Shown: positions 1-9,140, counted from the stretch's first letter. The stretch is 15,706 nt of DNA from Amoeboradix gromovi (GCA_018985225.1 JADGIF010000183.1:1-15706); one strand, 5' to 3'. Notes: generated by a model from the letters alone, not told the origin. Translations and numbers: made by a program.

Positions 1-98
1 CTTAAATGGCACTTACCCAAGTTGTCTACACTGAAGGAGTGTGGGATCTCGAAGTAATTTGAGAGCTTCACATTTAACGTAGGCGTGAATGTCAATAA
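1..98 (+). CDS. Possible 3' end of a gene entering from the left edge
   Basis: Frame 1 is open from base 1 and reads LKWHLPKLSTLKECGIS before an in-frame TAA. If the 29-base GT-AG segment 54-82 (starts GTAATT, ends ACATTTAACGTAG) is removed, the frame continues as KRECQ and stops at TAA 96-98. That stop lies inside AATAAA (94-99), the same arrangement as at other gene ends in this window. The product is unknown and too little is visible to name it. The open stretch is short enough to be chance, so this is a weak call that depends on the intron being real. Confidence 0.3.
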
Positions 99-991
99 AA
101 ATGAAGAAAAGAAGGATCGCTCCTCTAAACAGAGATGTCAGCATGTTCAGCGTAAGTTGTTACTCTAGATGATTACTTGTCGGGCGGTCTGAGAATGAAG
201 ATTGACTGTTTCGCTGAAGTGCATTCTAATTTAGGGATCTTTCAATGAGTATTTATCTTGTAAATTTTTGATTCCACAAGATTTGCATCGCAGACAAAAG
301 TAAAGGAAAACATACTAATGAAAATTGTTCTAAATTTATAAGCAAGGAATTCTGGGATCTGTGGATCCGATACTTTTCTTTAAATGTGGCCTCAGGCTAT
401 AGACCATTGCTCGCAAAGGTATATAGGTCTTTAAATAAATGTCTTAATTAAATTTAGCAGGTAAACTCATCCTAAGACATTGGATGAGTGAACTAGTATG
501 TCTGCACAATGGCTCTTCCAAACAAAAACAAGATGACTTTGTCAAATTAGGGCACTCAGGTAAAAAGTTTGGCTAACTGTTTTTTACAGAAGTAAGCCAT
601 ATCTCGTCACCCAGAGACTAGGTGGCACAAACGTGCTATAATTTTTCTTTGGAAATAAGGGTTTACTCATTTACTTGTATACATTAAATGGCTCGAAAAT
701 TTACTTCATTGTTTTTATAACCTTACTAGTAATTAGTGGCATTGGTGACTGGTTAAAAACCATATAAATTGTCTGGAAAGATATGCATTTAACCAGCTTT
801 CTTTTTTCTTTCTTTCTTGCAATAGTAAATAGATGAGGTACTAGAACCACTTCACAGGTTTAGCTAAACAAGACAAGCTGACGACACAGTTCAGTAGGGT
901 TCTAATTATGTAATATACAGTGTTAAACCAAATGTTTTTAAATAGCCTTTAATTTTTATATCTGACGTCCAAACTCAGGATAAAACTCGTC
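99..991. other. Region without a clear gene, upstream of panB
   Basis: No intact ORF with recognisable similarity is seen on either strand. The plus strand has a stop-free stretch of about 64 codons (about 263-456) with residues such as FWDLWIRYF but no ATG. It also has splice-like signals: GTAAGT at 151, CTAATTTAG ending at 236, and a 30-base segment at 560-589. These suggest a short-intron gene or a decayed one, but no exon chain could be fixed. The part next to panB (about 780-990), with a long pyrimidine run near 800-820, probably contains its promoter. Confidence 0.4.
484..621 (+). CDS. Candidate small spliced ORF, unknown
   Basis: ATG 484 opens a frame that runs to G559. Removing 560-589 (starts GTAAAA, has GGCTAAC as a possible branch site, ends TTTTTTACAG; 30 bases) continues the frame to TAG 619-621 and gives about 35 residues. 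The intron signals look good, but the product matches nothing I recognise. It may be only the terminal exons of a longer gene, since an acceptor-like TTTAGCAG lies at about 454-461. Low confidence. Confidence 0.2.
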
Positions 992-1774
992 ATGAGCGCA
1001 AGAAATGTAAGTTTAAAAAGGTTGTTAAATAAGTACGATCTGAAGAAAAAGATAACTATGGTAACTGCGTGGGACTCACTAACTGCACACTTCATAGAAA
1101 AAAGTCGGGTGGATTGTTTATTAGTAGGAGATTCTTTGTCGATGACGGCACTCGGATATTCTAGCACTCTACCTGTGACTTTGAATGATATGATATACCA
1201 TACTAAAGCAGTAGCCAGGGTCGCAAAGCGTCCATTTATTATTTCTGATATTCCGTTCTCTGCAATGAATAATCCTGTTGAAGCGGCAATTAGGCTAATG
1301 CAAAACGGTGCTCATTCTGTAAAAATTGAAGGTGCTAATGAAGTTTTGCATGATAGCATACGCAAATTAGGTCAAATTGGAGTTCCAGTTTTGGGTCATT
1401 TGGGTTTAAATCCACAACATGTGAATAAATTAGGAGGATATCACTTGTACAAAGACGGCGGTCAGCTGTTGAAAAATGCAATGAAACTAAAAGAATTGGG
1501 ATGCTGGGGGATTGTAATTGAAGCTGTGCCCTCCGAATTGGCAAAAAGAGTCCAAGCAGAAGCGAAGCTACCATTAATCGGTATTGGGGCAGGGCAGCTA
1601 GATGGCCAAGTGTTAGTATTTTCTGATCTCGTCGGACTGAATGATAGAGTTCCTAAATTTTGCAGAGTGATGGCCAAAGCGGGAGCCGAAATAGACTCTG
1701 GACTTGAAAGTTTTTGTGAATCGGTAGAATCAGAAAGTTTTCCCTCAGAAGAAGAAGAATATAAGCTCAAGTAG
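992..1774 (+). CDS. panB: Ketopantoate hydroxymethyltransferase (PanB/Ecm31)
   Basis: Transfers a hydroxymethyl group from 5,10-methylene-tetrahydrofolate to 2-oxoisovalerate, making ketopantoate, the first committed step of pantothenate (vitamin B5) and hence CoA synthesis. The 260-residue ORF is a whole single TIM-barrel domain. Family motifs appear in order: VGDSL at residues 45-49 and DIPF at 86-89 (metal and substrate aspartates), KIEG at 111-114, GHLGLNPQ at 135-142, EAVP at 177-180 (catalytic Glu) and GIGAG at 197-201. The acidic SEEEEY tail is an add-on. ATG 992 gives a short N-terminus of normal family length; no mitochondrial presequence is obvious. No intron is needed. It converges with the unresolved minus-strand locus downstream. 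Biosynthetic capacity for B5 is notable if the host is an intracellular parasite. Confidence 0.95.
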   Translation: MSARNVSLKRLLNKYDLKKKITMVTAWDSLTAHFIEKSRVDCLLVGDSLSMTALGYSSTLPVTLNDMIYHTKAVARVAKRPFIISDIPFSAMNNPVEAAIRLMQNGAHSVKIEGANEVLHDSIRKLGQIGVPVLGHLGLNPQHVNKLGGYHLYKDGGQLLKNAMKLKELGCWGIVIEAVPSELAKRVQAEAKLPLIGIGAGQLDGQVLVFSDLVGLNDRVPKFCRVMAKAGAEIDSGLESFCESVESESFPSEEEEYKLK

Positions 1775-1865
1775 GCATTAATAGTAAATATCTAGAACTT
1801 TTCAATACTAGAACATAAATAACTTTTTCGCACTTTCGCCTGCGCTAAATCTGATAATTGGGACT

Positions 1866-2690
1866 TCAATCTTCCCAAGGTTGTACAACTTGGGCACTTA
1901 CTATTTTTGCCTGAACTGGTACCAGAGTACATGGATTGATTTCGCTATAATATGTGTGACCGCATTTTATGTATCTTATTTGACTCACATCATTGTTTTA
2001 TTCGCACAATCCTACTAAAAGCGAGTCATGAATGTTAACTTCATCTATGGTAAACAAAGATTTCCTCTCAACTTGAGTTTGTGCTGTAAGTGCTACTTGA
2101 AATTATAGCGTCTCTGCGACTCTTTCTTCTGGCTCTTTTTTAGCTATTTCATCTGGTAACAACATCATAGTATATTTACTTTTTAGACTAGGTGAACTCA
2201 TATCAAATACTCGATCCTGTGTTCTTCAAAACGCCAGGCTTTCTTTTTATTCCTATCACTAGTCTTTCTGCGCTGATGACTAGGACACTTCCCTCGATTT
2301 TTGATATTGCTGGCATCCCTATGAAATGCCGTCAATACGCAAATCCAAATTATTGAATTGTTATCTAACCTCGTGTCCATATAAACTGGTTGTTCCATCT
2401 CTAAATTGAATACTACTTGAAGTAGCCTTCTTGGCTCTAATTGAACTTGAAGCAATAGCCTTTGAGTTTTGCTTGCATTTAAAACCCATGAAGCTGTATA
2501 TCATCTGCACTGTAAAGCAAGTAGACTTTGTCTTTATGTGTTTTTACGACACTGATAAAACTGGATGCATTTTTATTCTGTATAAAATGTTGCTTATGAG
2601 TTCCTAGAGTATTACGATTCAATAGAGAATGTAATGCGATTAAAACTCCCGGCTAATAAAGACCGTGAATTTATTGTAGATTTCATTTTC
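1866..2690 (-). other. Unresolved minus-strand locus: multi-exon gene or decayed ORFs
   Basis: This non-ORF block has too few stops on the minus strand to be plain spacer. One frame is open for about 97 codons ending at TGA 2200-2198 and contains WICVLTAF, GKCPSHQRRKTS and KKKAWRFEEH. ATG 2201 overlaps that stop (ATGA) and starts a second frame reading MSSPSLKSKYTMM, with only two in-frame stops (near 2103 and at 2000-1998) before TGA 1868-1866. The stop at 2000-1998 lies inside AATAAA, as at real gene ends here. A third frame (about 2310-2205) reads MPAISKIEGSVLVISAERL. Several GT-AG pairs could join these, for example GTGAGT at about 1988. I could not choose a model or recognise a family. 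It may be a short-intron gene or a pseudogene. Confidence 0.4.
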
Positions 2691-2719
2691 GCAAGTATTT
2701 AGTCTCCCTAAAACACACT

Positions 2720-2920
2720 ATGCTAAGAACCATATTGCGAGCAAAACCTAGCGATGTAATTTTTAACATTGTAAAGGACGAATTGTCTAAATTCAAACCT
2801 GCAGTTGTTAAAGCTGTTGATCCTTTACTGGTGAATGATATATCTGAGCCTAAGGCACCGACTGCACCAACCTATAAGCCAGTTACGCCTGCTGAATTAG
2901 ATAGTTACGATTTTAAATAA
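2720..2920 (+). CDS. ATP14: Likely mitochondrial ATP synthase subunit h (Atp14)
   Basis: A 66-residue protein starting MLRTILRAKPS, a basic hydrophobic N-terminus typical of mitochondrial import signals. The body has the layout of fungal F1Fo ATP synthase subunit h (animal coupling factor 6): DVIFNIVKDELSKFKP near the start, a middle variable part, then a proline-rich stretch (PKAPTAPTYKPVTP) and a final ELDSYDF like the ELxxYD end of fungal homologues. Subunit h is part of the peripheral stalk on the matrix side. It is shorter than yeast Atp14, and the match is by pattern only. The stop TAA 2918-2920 sits inside AATAAATG (2916-2923), so the 3' UTR must run into the next gene. Confidence 0.6.
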   Translation: MLRTILRAKPSDVIFNIVKDELSKFKPAVVKAVDPLLVNDISEPKAPTAPTYKPVTPAELDSYDFK

Positions 2921-2988
2921 ATGTGTTTAAATCATGCTCTGTTCTGAGATTTTTATTAAAGTATATTCTAGTTTTATTTTTGCATTCA

Positions 2989-5900
2989 ATGTTTCATTCT
3001 ACTCTGCTATCCACTTTGCAGGTGAACTGGATGCAGGAATATCTTGTATATCTTTCTCTTTATCATCCGAAGGCTGTATCGGATAAGTACCTTGATGAGT
3101 TTGATCAGCTAAGTCCACAGTTAAAACGGTATTTAAACTATAATCACCACGCTCCGTTTGTCCACGGTTCAATGAACAATGATAACTGGCCAAAACTGTA
3201 CCTTGGCACTAACCGTTCTGTAAAGCATTTCGAGTTGGATGTTTTGAATAAAACACAATGGATTCAGGTGTTCGATGATGTTAAGTCTCATAAATTGGAA
3301 ATCAAGTTCAAATACAATGAGAATCTCCCTTTTGTGTATTTGACTGGATACGGTGTTGAGCTGGTTGTTAAGTCTACTGATTATTTAGTCACTGATGACA
3401 GAGCTATTGAGAACACATTCACCCTTGAACATAACGAGGATCCTTCCTTAGACATTCCCGAATCGATGGTCAAGGTTAGCAATGATGATATTAGTGTCAA
3501 AGCGTGGTCTTACATCTCGAATTTGAAGAAATCGGACTCTGAAAAGTTCTCTGATTTGGTCTTGCTTTCTCAAAACTTTCTATTGTACAAGGAATACATT
3601 TCGACTCAAAACATCAACATTAAACTAGACAGTGCTATAAAATACAATACCCTGCGTAGCGACATGCATGGTATATTTGTAAATGGTTTAAACATTCATG
3701 ATGACTTAATTAACTCGATTTCACTGGATAGCCTTATAAATGACGAGCAAATAATCAGTAGCTTCGTAAAGGATCCCAGTTTGCTCTTTAGTTTTGATTT
3801 GAAAGTTAAACCTACTTTTAAAATACCAGTACCAACTTGGTTGAATAAAATAGAAAAGAATCCAGCTTTTAAATCGTACCCAGCCACCCTTTCAGAGGCA
3901 TTTCAAATGTGGCAATTTTACAAGCAAATGATGCCTGTTATGCCTGTTCAAAAGCATGTAATCAATGTTGTTTTAATTAGCAACTTGCTCGATATACAAC
4001 ATGTCTCTTCTATACTAAATGCCGATATAGCAATACATATTGGTATAATACCTCTACCCTACACTTCTGATAAACCGGGCTTGTCTTATACTCTGCATTA
4101 TGTCGCCAAATCAAATTATAAAAACGTTCGCAAGTTCCTCAAAGTTTATTCTGAACTAGATGGAATATACTCTGAGAATGTGCTGAATGCATGTAAAAAA
4201 GTGATATCATGCGACAGTCTGGTCGAAGATTATAAATCAGACTTACCAAAACTAGATGATTTTGCAAAATCATTCAATTTAAAAGATTCCAGTTTATACT
4301 GGTTAAATGGCCAAATACACGAGATCACATCAGAATTCGAGCAATCTGTTATCCAGAAAGCAAGAGCAGAGTATGACGAGCTGTTTAAACACCTTGAGGA
4401 TGGCAGAATCACTGAAGATACAAACATCTTCAATTTTTATAACAAAGGTTTTACAACACGACATGCTATATTGGATCAACTGAGGTCACTAGAGGTTTTA
4501 AACTTGCAGGCAGGAGACGCAATTAAACAAGAAATTGAATACTTGAAGGAGTTTGCAGACTTTCATATTATTTTAATTAAATGCCAATTCTCTCTTAAGC
4601 ATTGTAAAACCACAATTGAGAGTGTGGGTAATAATGTCATTGTCATTAACTCTGATGATAACACATGCAATTTAATGGATTTGACCAGAATTCCTCTGGT
4701 TTTGAATTCTATGAAATATAAAAACTCGATTTTTATAAATGGAAAGTGTATCGAGTTGAGAGAACACACAGATTGGGATATAATAAGAGATGTTGCAGCC
4801 CAAGATGAGGTAAGTGATGATATATTAAGTGTGTTTGGATTAAAATATGCAAAAGCCTCAATTGAGAAGAGAAACAGTCCTTATCATCCGCCAATGATGC
4901 GAAAAGTGATGTCTACTAAGCTCAAACGGTATAATACATTAATCTAGGCCATTAAAAGCTCACTCAGCTGACTGTAAAATCAATATAACCGCTGCTTTTG
5001 ACCCATTCACCTTGAATGGTCAGAAATGGATATCCGTCTTAAGTGGGTTTAAGCACACATGCATAACACTTTACCCTATAATAGAGACCGGCGAAATCAA
5101 TCGGTTTTATCGCTACTCACATCCTAGCTTGACTTCAAGCATAAAAACTCTCACCTTTGCTAATTTGCCACCAAATGTGCTGCTAACAAGCGGTATAGAC
5201 TCGCACCCTAGCTGGGTAGTAGCGGCAAAGAGGGCCGTTCATGATTTGGATAATCTTATAATTAATGGTGAAGACGTATATGCTGAATATGAGTTAAAGC
5301 ATTTGCTAATAGAAGGCCATTGCTTTGATGATAAAAGAAGACCACCAAGTGGACTGCAAATCGAACTGAGTAATTATGATGACACTATAGTCATGAGCAA
5401 CCTGGGATACTTTCAGTTAAAAGCAAACCCTGGAATTTGGCAGTTTCAGTTAAGAAAGGGAAAGAGTAGCGACGTTTATTCAATATACGAAATGGAAGAT
5501 AGCGTAGGAAGACATATAGCATCCAAGAATGGAGTGTTTAGAATAATTGTTGACGACTTGCAGGGCAAAGTACTGTTTCCAAAGGTAAGAAAGAATAAGG
5601 GCCAAGAGGACATCTCGTTAATAAACGAGGACTATACGCAGGACCAAATGGTTTGGTCTTTTTTGAACAGAAAGGAAAAAATAATAAACATATTTACTCT
5701 GGCTAGCGGACATCTCTATGAGAGATTCATGAGCATAATGATTAAAAGCGTTTTGATGCACACTAGTTCGAAAGTCAAACTATGGCTGGTTGAAGATTTC
5801 TTGTCCCCAACTTATAAAATATTTATTTCAAGTTATGCTGAGAAATATGGATTTGAATACGAGTTTATAACCTATAAGTGGCCTAGCTGGTTAAGAAGTC

Positions 5901-6544
5901 AGCGTGAGAAGCAAAGGCTGATTTGGGGATATAAAATATTGTTCCTTGATGTTTTATTCCCCTTAGATCTTGAGCGTATTATATTTGTAGACAGCGACCA
6001 AATAATTAGAGCTGATTTACAGGAGCTGATGGATCTTGATTTGAAAGGTAATCCCTATGCATACACTCCCTTCTGCAGAGACATCCGTGAGGAAACAAAA
6101 AATTTTAGATTTTGGGAAAGCGGCTACTGGAAGAACCATTTAGGAGACAAGCCGTATCACATCAGTGCGCTCTATGTAGTAGACCTAAAGAGATTTAGAC
6201 AAATGGCAGCAGGTGATTTATTACGGGGCCAATATCAGTCCTTGACAATTGATCCAAACTCTTTGGCTAATCTGGATCAGGATCTGCCAAATAACATGCA
6301 AGACAGGGTGCCTATTTATTCACTACCTGATGAATGGTTATATTGCGAGACTTGGTGTTCCGATGAAGCATTTAAAAAGGCCAAAACTATTGATTTGTGT
6401 AACAATCCTTTAACTAAAGAGCCAAAGTTACATAGAGCTAAAAGACAGATTAAAGAGTGGGTGGAGTACGATGAGGAGATATCAAAATTTTCCAAGTCAT
6501 TACTTGAAAAGAGCGTAGAGCAAGATGAGAAAGATGAGTTGTAG
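2989..6544 (+). CDS. UGGT: UDP-glucose:glycoprotein glucosyltransferase (ER folding sensor)
   Basis: Adds glucose to N-glycans of misfolded proteins in the ER lumen so that they re-enter the calnexin cycle. Bases 2989-4928 encode the N-terminal thioredoxin-like folding-sensor part (for example NDNWPKLYLGT and PLPYTSDKPGLSY). From 4948 the second block has AAFDPFTLNGQKWISVL and RFYRYSHPSL, then the GT24 catalytic domain (from about 5680): INIFTLASGHLYERFM, KLWLVEDFLSP, WPSWLRSQREKQRLIWGYKILFLDVLFP (first 20 residues WPSWLRSQREKQRLIWGYKI), the metal-binding VDSDQ at 5986-6000 and NLDQDLPN. The protein ends KDEL (6530-6541), an ER retrieval signal. The two blocks are in different frames; removing 4929-4947 joins them. 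The start is uncertain: ATG 2989 is the first in frame, but a hydrophobic signal-like stretch lies upstream. ATG 2934 plus an intron ending at 3021 would also work. At about 1,180 residues it is shorter than the usual 1,400-1,600. Confidence 0.88.
4929..4947 (+). other. Candidate 19-base intron in UGGT
   Basis: The segment GTATAATACATTAATCTAG begins GT and ends AG. Frame 1 of the UGGT N-terminal block stops at TAG 4945-4947, and frame 2 of the catalytic block is closed just upstream by TAA 4940-4942. Both stops fall inside this segment. Removing it joins CG to G (codon CGG) and gives one continuous frame across a region where the family is continuous. The 3' end ACATTAATCTAG looks like a branch site fused to the acceptor. 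A one-base indel near 4943-4945 is the main alternative. Confidence 0.5.
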
Positions 6545-6552
6545 TTTAATAA

Positions 6553-6854
6553 ATGTTGAATATAAAAAGAACCTTCACAAACTTTGCAAGCATATTGGAA
6601 CACGATGTAAAACTAGTTTTTGCATCCACAATGTTTGTTGATTTCTTCACAGATTGGAAGAATGACTGTGACCCAAAGTCACACATGGGCTAGCAAGTAA
6701 AAAGACAGTATTACTTCCCCAAGATGTGATCGACTCTCCAATTGACCACATTTTTTGTTCCGGATTCAGCAAGATCAAGAATTCCGTGAGTGAGTTGATT
6801 CTTGCCCATCTTAAAAACACCACCTTTGGTTACAAATTAAATCTAAAATGGTGA
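6553..6854 (+). CDS. Candidate small spliced gene, possibly mitochondrial, unknown
   Basis: ATG 6553, directly after the UGGT stop and inside AATAAATG, opens MLNIKRTFTNFASILEHDV and runs to TAG 6691. A second open stretch (LLPQDVIDSPIDHIFCSGF) ends at TGA 6852-6854 in another frame. Removing 6668-6693 (26 bases, GTGACC to GGGCTAG) joins them into about 91 residues. The N-terminus, basic with RTF, resembles a mitochondrial targeting peptide. No family was recognised; the part MFVDFFTDW loosely recalls thioredoxin, but there is no CxxC. The intron lacks a good TAAY branch site, so a frameshifted relic is also possible. Confidence 0.4.
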
Positions 6855-6974
6855 TTTTAAACAGAATTACTGCATCCATAATCAACTATATGCGTCAACT
6901 ATTATTGCATGCCTTTATATTTGCCTAGAGAAATTCCCAACTACAGATAAAGTTATGACAAGGCAATTGATTTA

Positions 6975-7820
6975 TTAACTTGAATGAGCTGAGGTAACAG
7001 AAATGTTATCGACAGCCTCATTAGAGTTCGACTCCGTTTTATCTAATTCAGCAGAAGCAGGTTTAATCAGATTGGGGCCTGTTTTGTTCCCCAATTTTGA
7101 AGAATCAGAATAAGTAGGAGAAATGGCATCTCTTCCATGGTTGAGATACGAGCACAATCTGCATTTGAATATATAATCGTTAACTCGCTCAGGTAAGCAT
7201 AGTCCATTATGTGTGTGACATCTTGCGCAAATCAAAGCAAACTTATTTTCAAATTCTTCCTCACCAACAATCTTATCCAAAACACGGTCCAGAAAAGTGC
7301 TCTTGTTATTATCATTAGTTTGGGGGTTTAAAACAGTTATTTGAGAATTATGATTATGTTTCTTTACAGCAATCGGTTTTGGGGGATCCTCAAATCTTTT
7401 CAAAATTTCCTGTGTTTCTGTAAATTTAGTTGCTTTTTTTAACTCTTCAATTTTCTGTTTTTGAACTCCAAGAAGCAGCTTACGATGGTGTTCGCGACTG
7501 CCAATACGACGATCGTAAATGTAATCAATTACCAGGTTACCATAAATTATCAAAAAGTAGCCAAATAACCACAATAAAAAGAGGTCTAGTCTAAAATTGA
7601 TATAAGAAGTAGAGATTTTAGGTAGATGGCTTTCAAAAAATACCAAAATTGACGTAGCAATTGCTATTATGCTTTTTAAATAATATGAGATAATATTCAA
7701 AAAGTAATCCTTTGACATCTTTAATCTCATGATATCATCATCCAATTTTTTTATTTCCTTTTCATTATTTTGAAGGTCTAGGGTTAAGTCGGGTTTCTTC
7801 GATTTAAAAAACCACAACAT
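6975..7820 (-). CDS. LNP1: Lunapark-family ER junction protein
   Basis: Lunapark (yeast Lnp1) sits at three-way junctions of the tubular ER and works with atlastin/Sey1 and reticulons. From ATG 7820 the protein has 281 residues: a short N-terminus MLWFFKSKKPDL, a coiled coil (about 15-40), two membrane segments (about 43-63 and 78-98), a basic coiled-coil stretch (about 105-145), a linker and the Lunapark zinc ribbon (C198-x2-C201, with HNGL after it, then C220-x2-C223), and a polar Ser-rich tail. The upstream TTG at 7841 is not a credible eukaryotic start. The stop overlaps AATAAA on the minus strand. The gene is followed 85 bases away by the minus-strand CWC21 stop. Confidence 0.9.
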   Translation of the reverse strand: MLWFFKSKKPDLTLDLQNNEKEIKKLDDDIMRLKMSKDYFLNIISYYLKSIIAIATSILVFFESHLPKISTSYINFRLDLFLLWLFGYFLIIYGNLVIDYIYDRRIGSREHHRKLLLGVQKQKIEELKKATKFTETQEILKRFEDPPKPIAVKKHNHNSQITVLNPQTNDNNKSTFLDRVLDKIVGEEEFENKFALICARCHTHNGLCLPERVNDYIFKCRLCSYLNHGRDAISPTYSDSSKLGNKTGPNLIKPASAELDKTESNSNEAVDNISVTSAHSS

Positions 7821-7905
7821 GAACAAAACTGGAGGTTTCAATGAAGTTAGTAATCAGATTTATTTTGAACCGAGTTTAAATAAATGTTCTACAAAATTAA
7901 GATAT

Positions 7906-8541
7906 TTAGGTCCGCTTTTTTTTTAAAAGAAGTTCCTTTATCCGCTCTGAAGGTTTTCTTTTGGAGTCTTCTACCTTTTGTCTTAAATGCTCCAAAGCAT
8001 CTGGTATTTGCTCTTCATTAACTTTTGACTTGATGTTTTGGTTATTATCTGTATTTGAATCATATTGTTGCTCTTTTTCAAATGTATCGACCAATTTGAA
8101 ATCTGATTCTAAGTCCTCAGATGCAGTGTCTTCGCTTTCGGAAGAATCTGATTCTGAAGAGCTGGATTCCGAGGAGCTACTGGTATACAAAACAATGTGC
8201 TTCGAATCCAATTTTCTAATGTTCTCAAAAGCTCGACCTTCTACATGCTTCGATCTGTTAATTCCCAAGGCATTGGCCAAATCATCCATTTGCTTCTCCT
8301 TTTGCATTTGCGATGTAACTTCTGTATTAAGCTCAAATTTGATGGGTTTATCGCTGTTTCCACGAATTTTTTTTAATAATGCCATTCTTTTAATACTGTG
8401 TTCTATTAACTTTGGGTCTGCAACTCTTTTTTTACGTTCCAACGGTTCAAAGTGCTTATTGGAAAGTTTTGCAGATAAGTTCTTTTGTACATAACCGCTT
8501 GTAGCTGAGCCTTTAGCTGATGGTAAACCAACATTTGACAT
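7906..8541 (-). CDS. CWC21: Cwc21/SRRM2-type spliceosome protein
   Basis: The N-terminus MSNVGLPSAKGSATSGYVQ is the classic start of Cwc21 and human SRRM2/SRRM3 (GLxTxRGSGTNGYVQxN). It is followed by the cwf21 helix region ADPKLIEHSIKRMALLKKIR. These proteins bind Prp8 and Snu114 in the activated spliceosome. LANALGINRSKHVEGRAF (residues about 85-105) matches the fungal extension after the domain. After that comes a Ser/Glu-rich acidic run (TSSSSESSSSESDSSESE) and a Lys-rich C-terminus, with no RS-rich tail, so it is closer to fungal Cwc21 than to SRRM2. ATG 8541 is fixed by the motif. Its presence fits a genome that still splices introns. Its start lies 32 bases from a divergent ATG at 8574. 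Confidence 0.88.
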   Translation of the reverse strand: MSNVGLPSAKGSATSGYVQKNLSAKLSNKHFEPLERKKRVADPKLIEHSIKRMALLKKIRGNSDKPIKFELNTEVTSQMQKEKQMDDLANALGINRSKHVEGRAFENIRKLDSKHIVLYTSSSSESSSSESDSSESEDTASEDLESDFKLVDTFEKEQQYDSNTDNNQNIKSKVNEEQIPDALEHLRQKVEDSKRKPSERIKELLLKKKRT

Positions 8542-8573
8542 TCAAAAAATCAAATGTTTAAAGGAGTAGTATT
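8542..8573. promoter_or_regulatory. Very short divergent intergenic region
   Basis: Only 32 bases separate the minus-strand CWC21 start codon (8541) from the candidate plus-strand ATG at 8574. The spacer is A/T-rich, including ATTCAAAAAATCAAATG. If both starts are right, the two genes share a bidirectional promoter, or their promoters lie within each other's coding sequence. If the plus-strand gene really starts at ATG 8747, the spacer is 205 bases. Confidence 0.4.
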
Positions 8574-9091
8574 ATGAGTGGAAGTGCAACTACTAACATA
8601 TTTGCGCTCAGCAGAGATAAAATTATTCCAGGTGGCTTTTAGTTTTCATTGGACGAAAAGCCAATTCATAAGAAATAGATCAATCAAACCGCCTGTATTT
8701 TGTGGAGAGCGCGTATAAAAGCATATCGAATCTTCATCGGCAACAAATGGGAAATCAACACACAGAAAAAGTTTCAAAGAAGCATCAGAAAGACCATGCA
8801 GAGGCACCTCAAGAACCTCAGCAGGAAGTTTCAAAGGAACAACCAAAGGCTCAAAACAAACAAAATGTTAATAAGCAGGCCAACAAACCGCAGCAGAAGA
8901 AACCAGAATCAACTGAGGCTGCAAAAGAAGTCAAAGAACCACAGGCCAAGGCTCAGAATAAGCAGCAAAAGCAAAAAGTAGCACAGAAACCTGTTCAAAA
9001 CCAGAAAGAACAGCAAAGCCCGCCAAAAAACCAGGCTGCAAAGCAGAACAAAGGTGGCAAACAGGCTAAAGCTGCACCGCAAAAATCTTAA
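8574..9091 (+). CDS. Lys/Gln-rich low-complexity protein, unknown
   Basis: The main exon encodes a Lys, Gln, Ala and Pro-rich tail (many KxQNKQ and QNKQ units, ending KAAPQKS) that is likely disordered and basic; it could bind RNA or ribosomes, but nothing shows this. ATG 8747 (MGNQHTEKV) gives 114 residues. The frame is open further upstream, and a 5' exon from ATG 8574 (MSGSATTNIFALSRDKIIP) joins it in frame if 8632-8678 (GTGGCT to AAATAG, 47 bases) is removed, giving about 156 residues. I prefer the spliced model because the junction gives a smooth frame, but both are possible. No family recognised. AATAAA lies about 12 bases after the stop. Confidence 0.5.
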
Positions 9092-9140
9092 ATTAAATTA
9101 AACAATAAAATATATCCTTTTGCATCATTTTAATTGCTCG

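Noticed and set aside
43-360. GGGATCT or GGATCT words at about 43, 234 and 355
   Set aside because: Only a 6-7 base match with irregular spacing; not a convincing repeat.
4810-4967. Conventional intron from GTAAGT at 4810 to TCAG at 4967 as the cause of the UGGT frame change
   Set aside because: At 158 bases it does not give the required frame, and other acceptors tried (4947, 4958) also fail; it would also remove sequence that fits the family.
7961-8494. Plus-strand ORF of 177 codons
   Set aside because: It is the shadow of the Ser/Glu-rich CWC21-like gene on the minus strand, which has clear motifs.
8700-8981. Arg/Lys-rich ORF in a second frame of the K/Q-rich gene
   Set aside because: Alternative frame of a low-complexity sequence; it has no support of its own.
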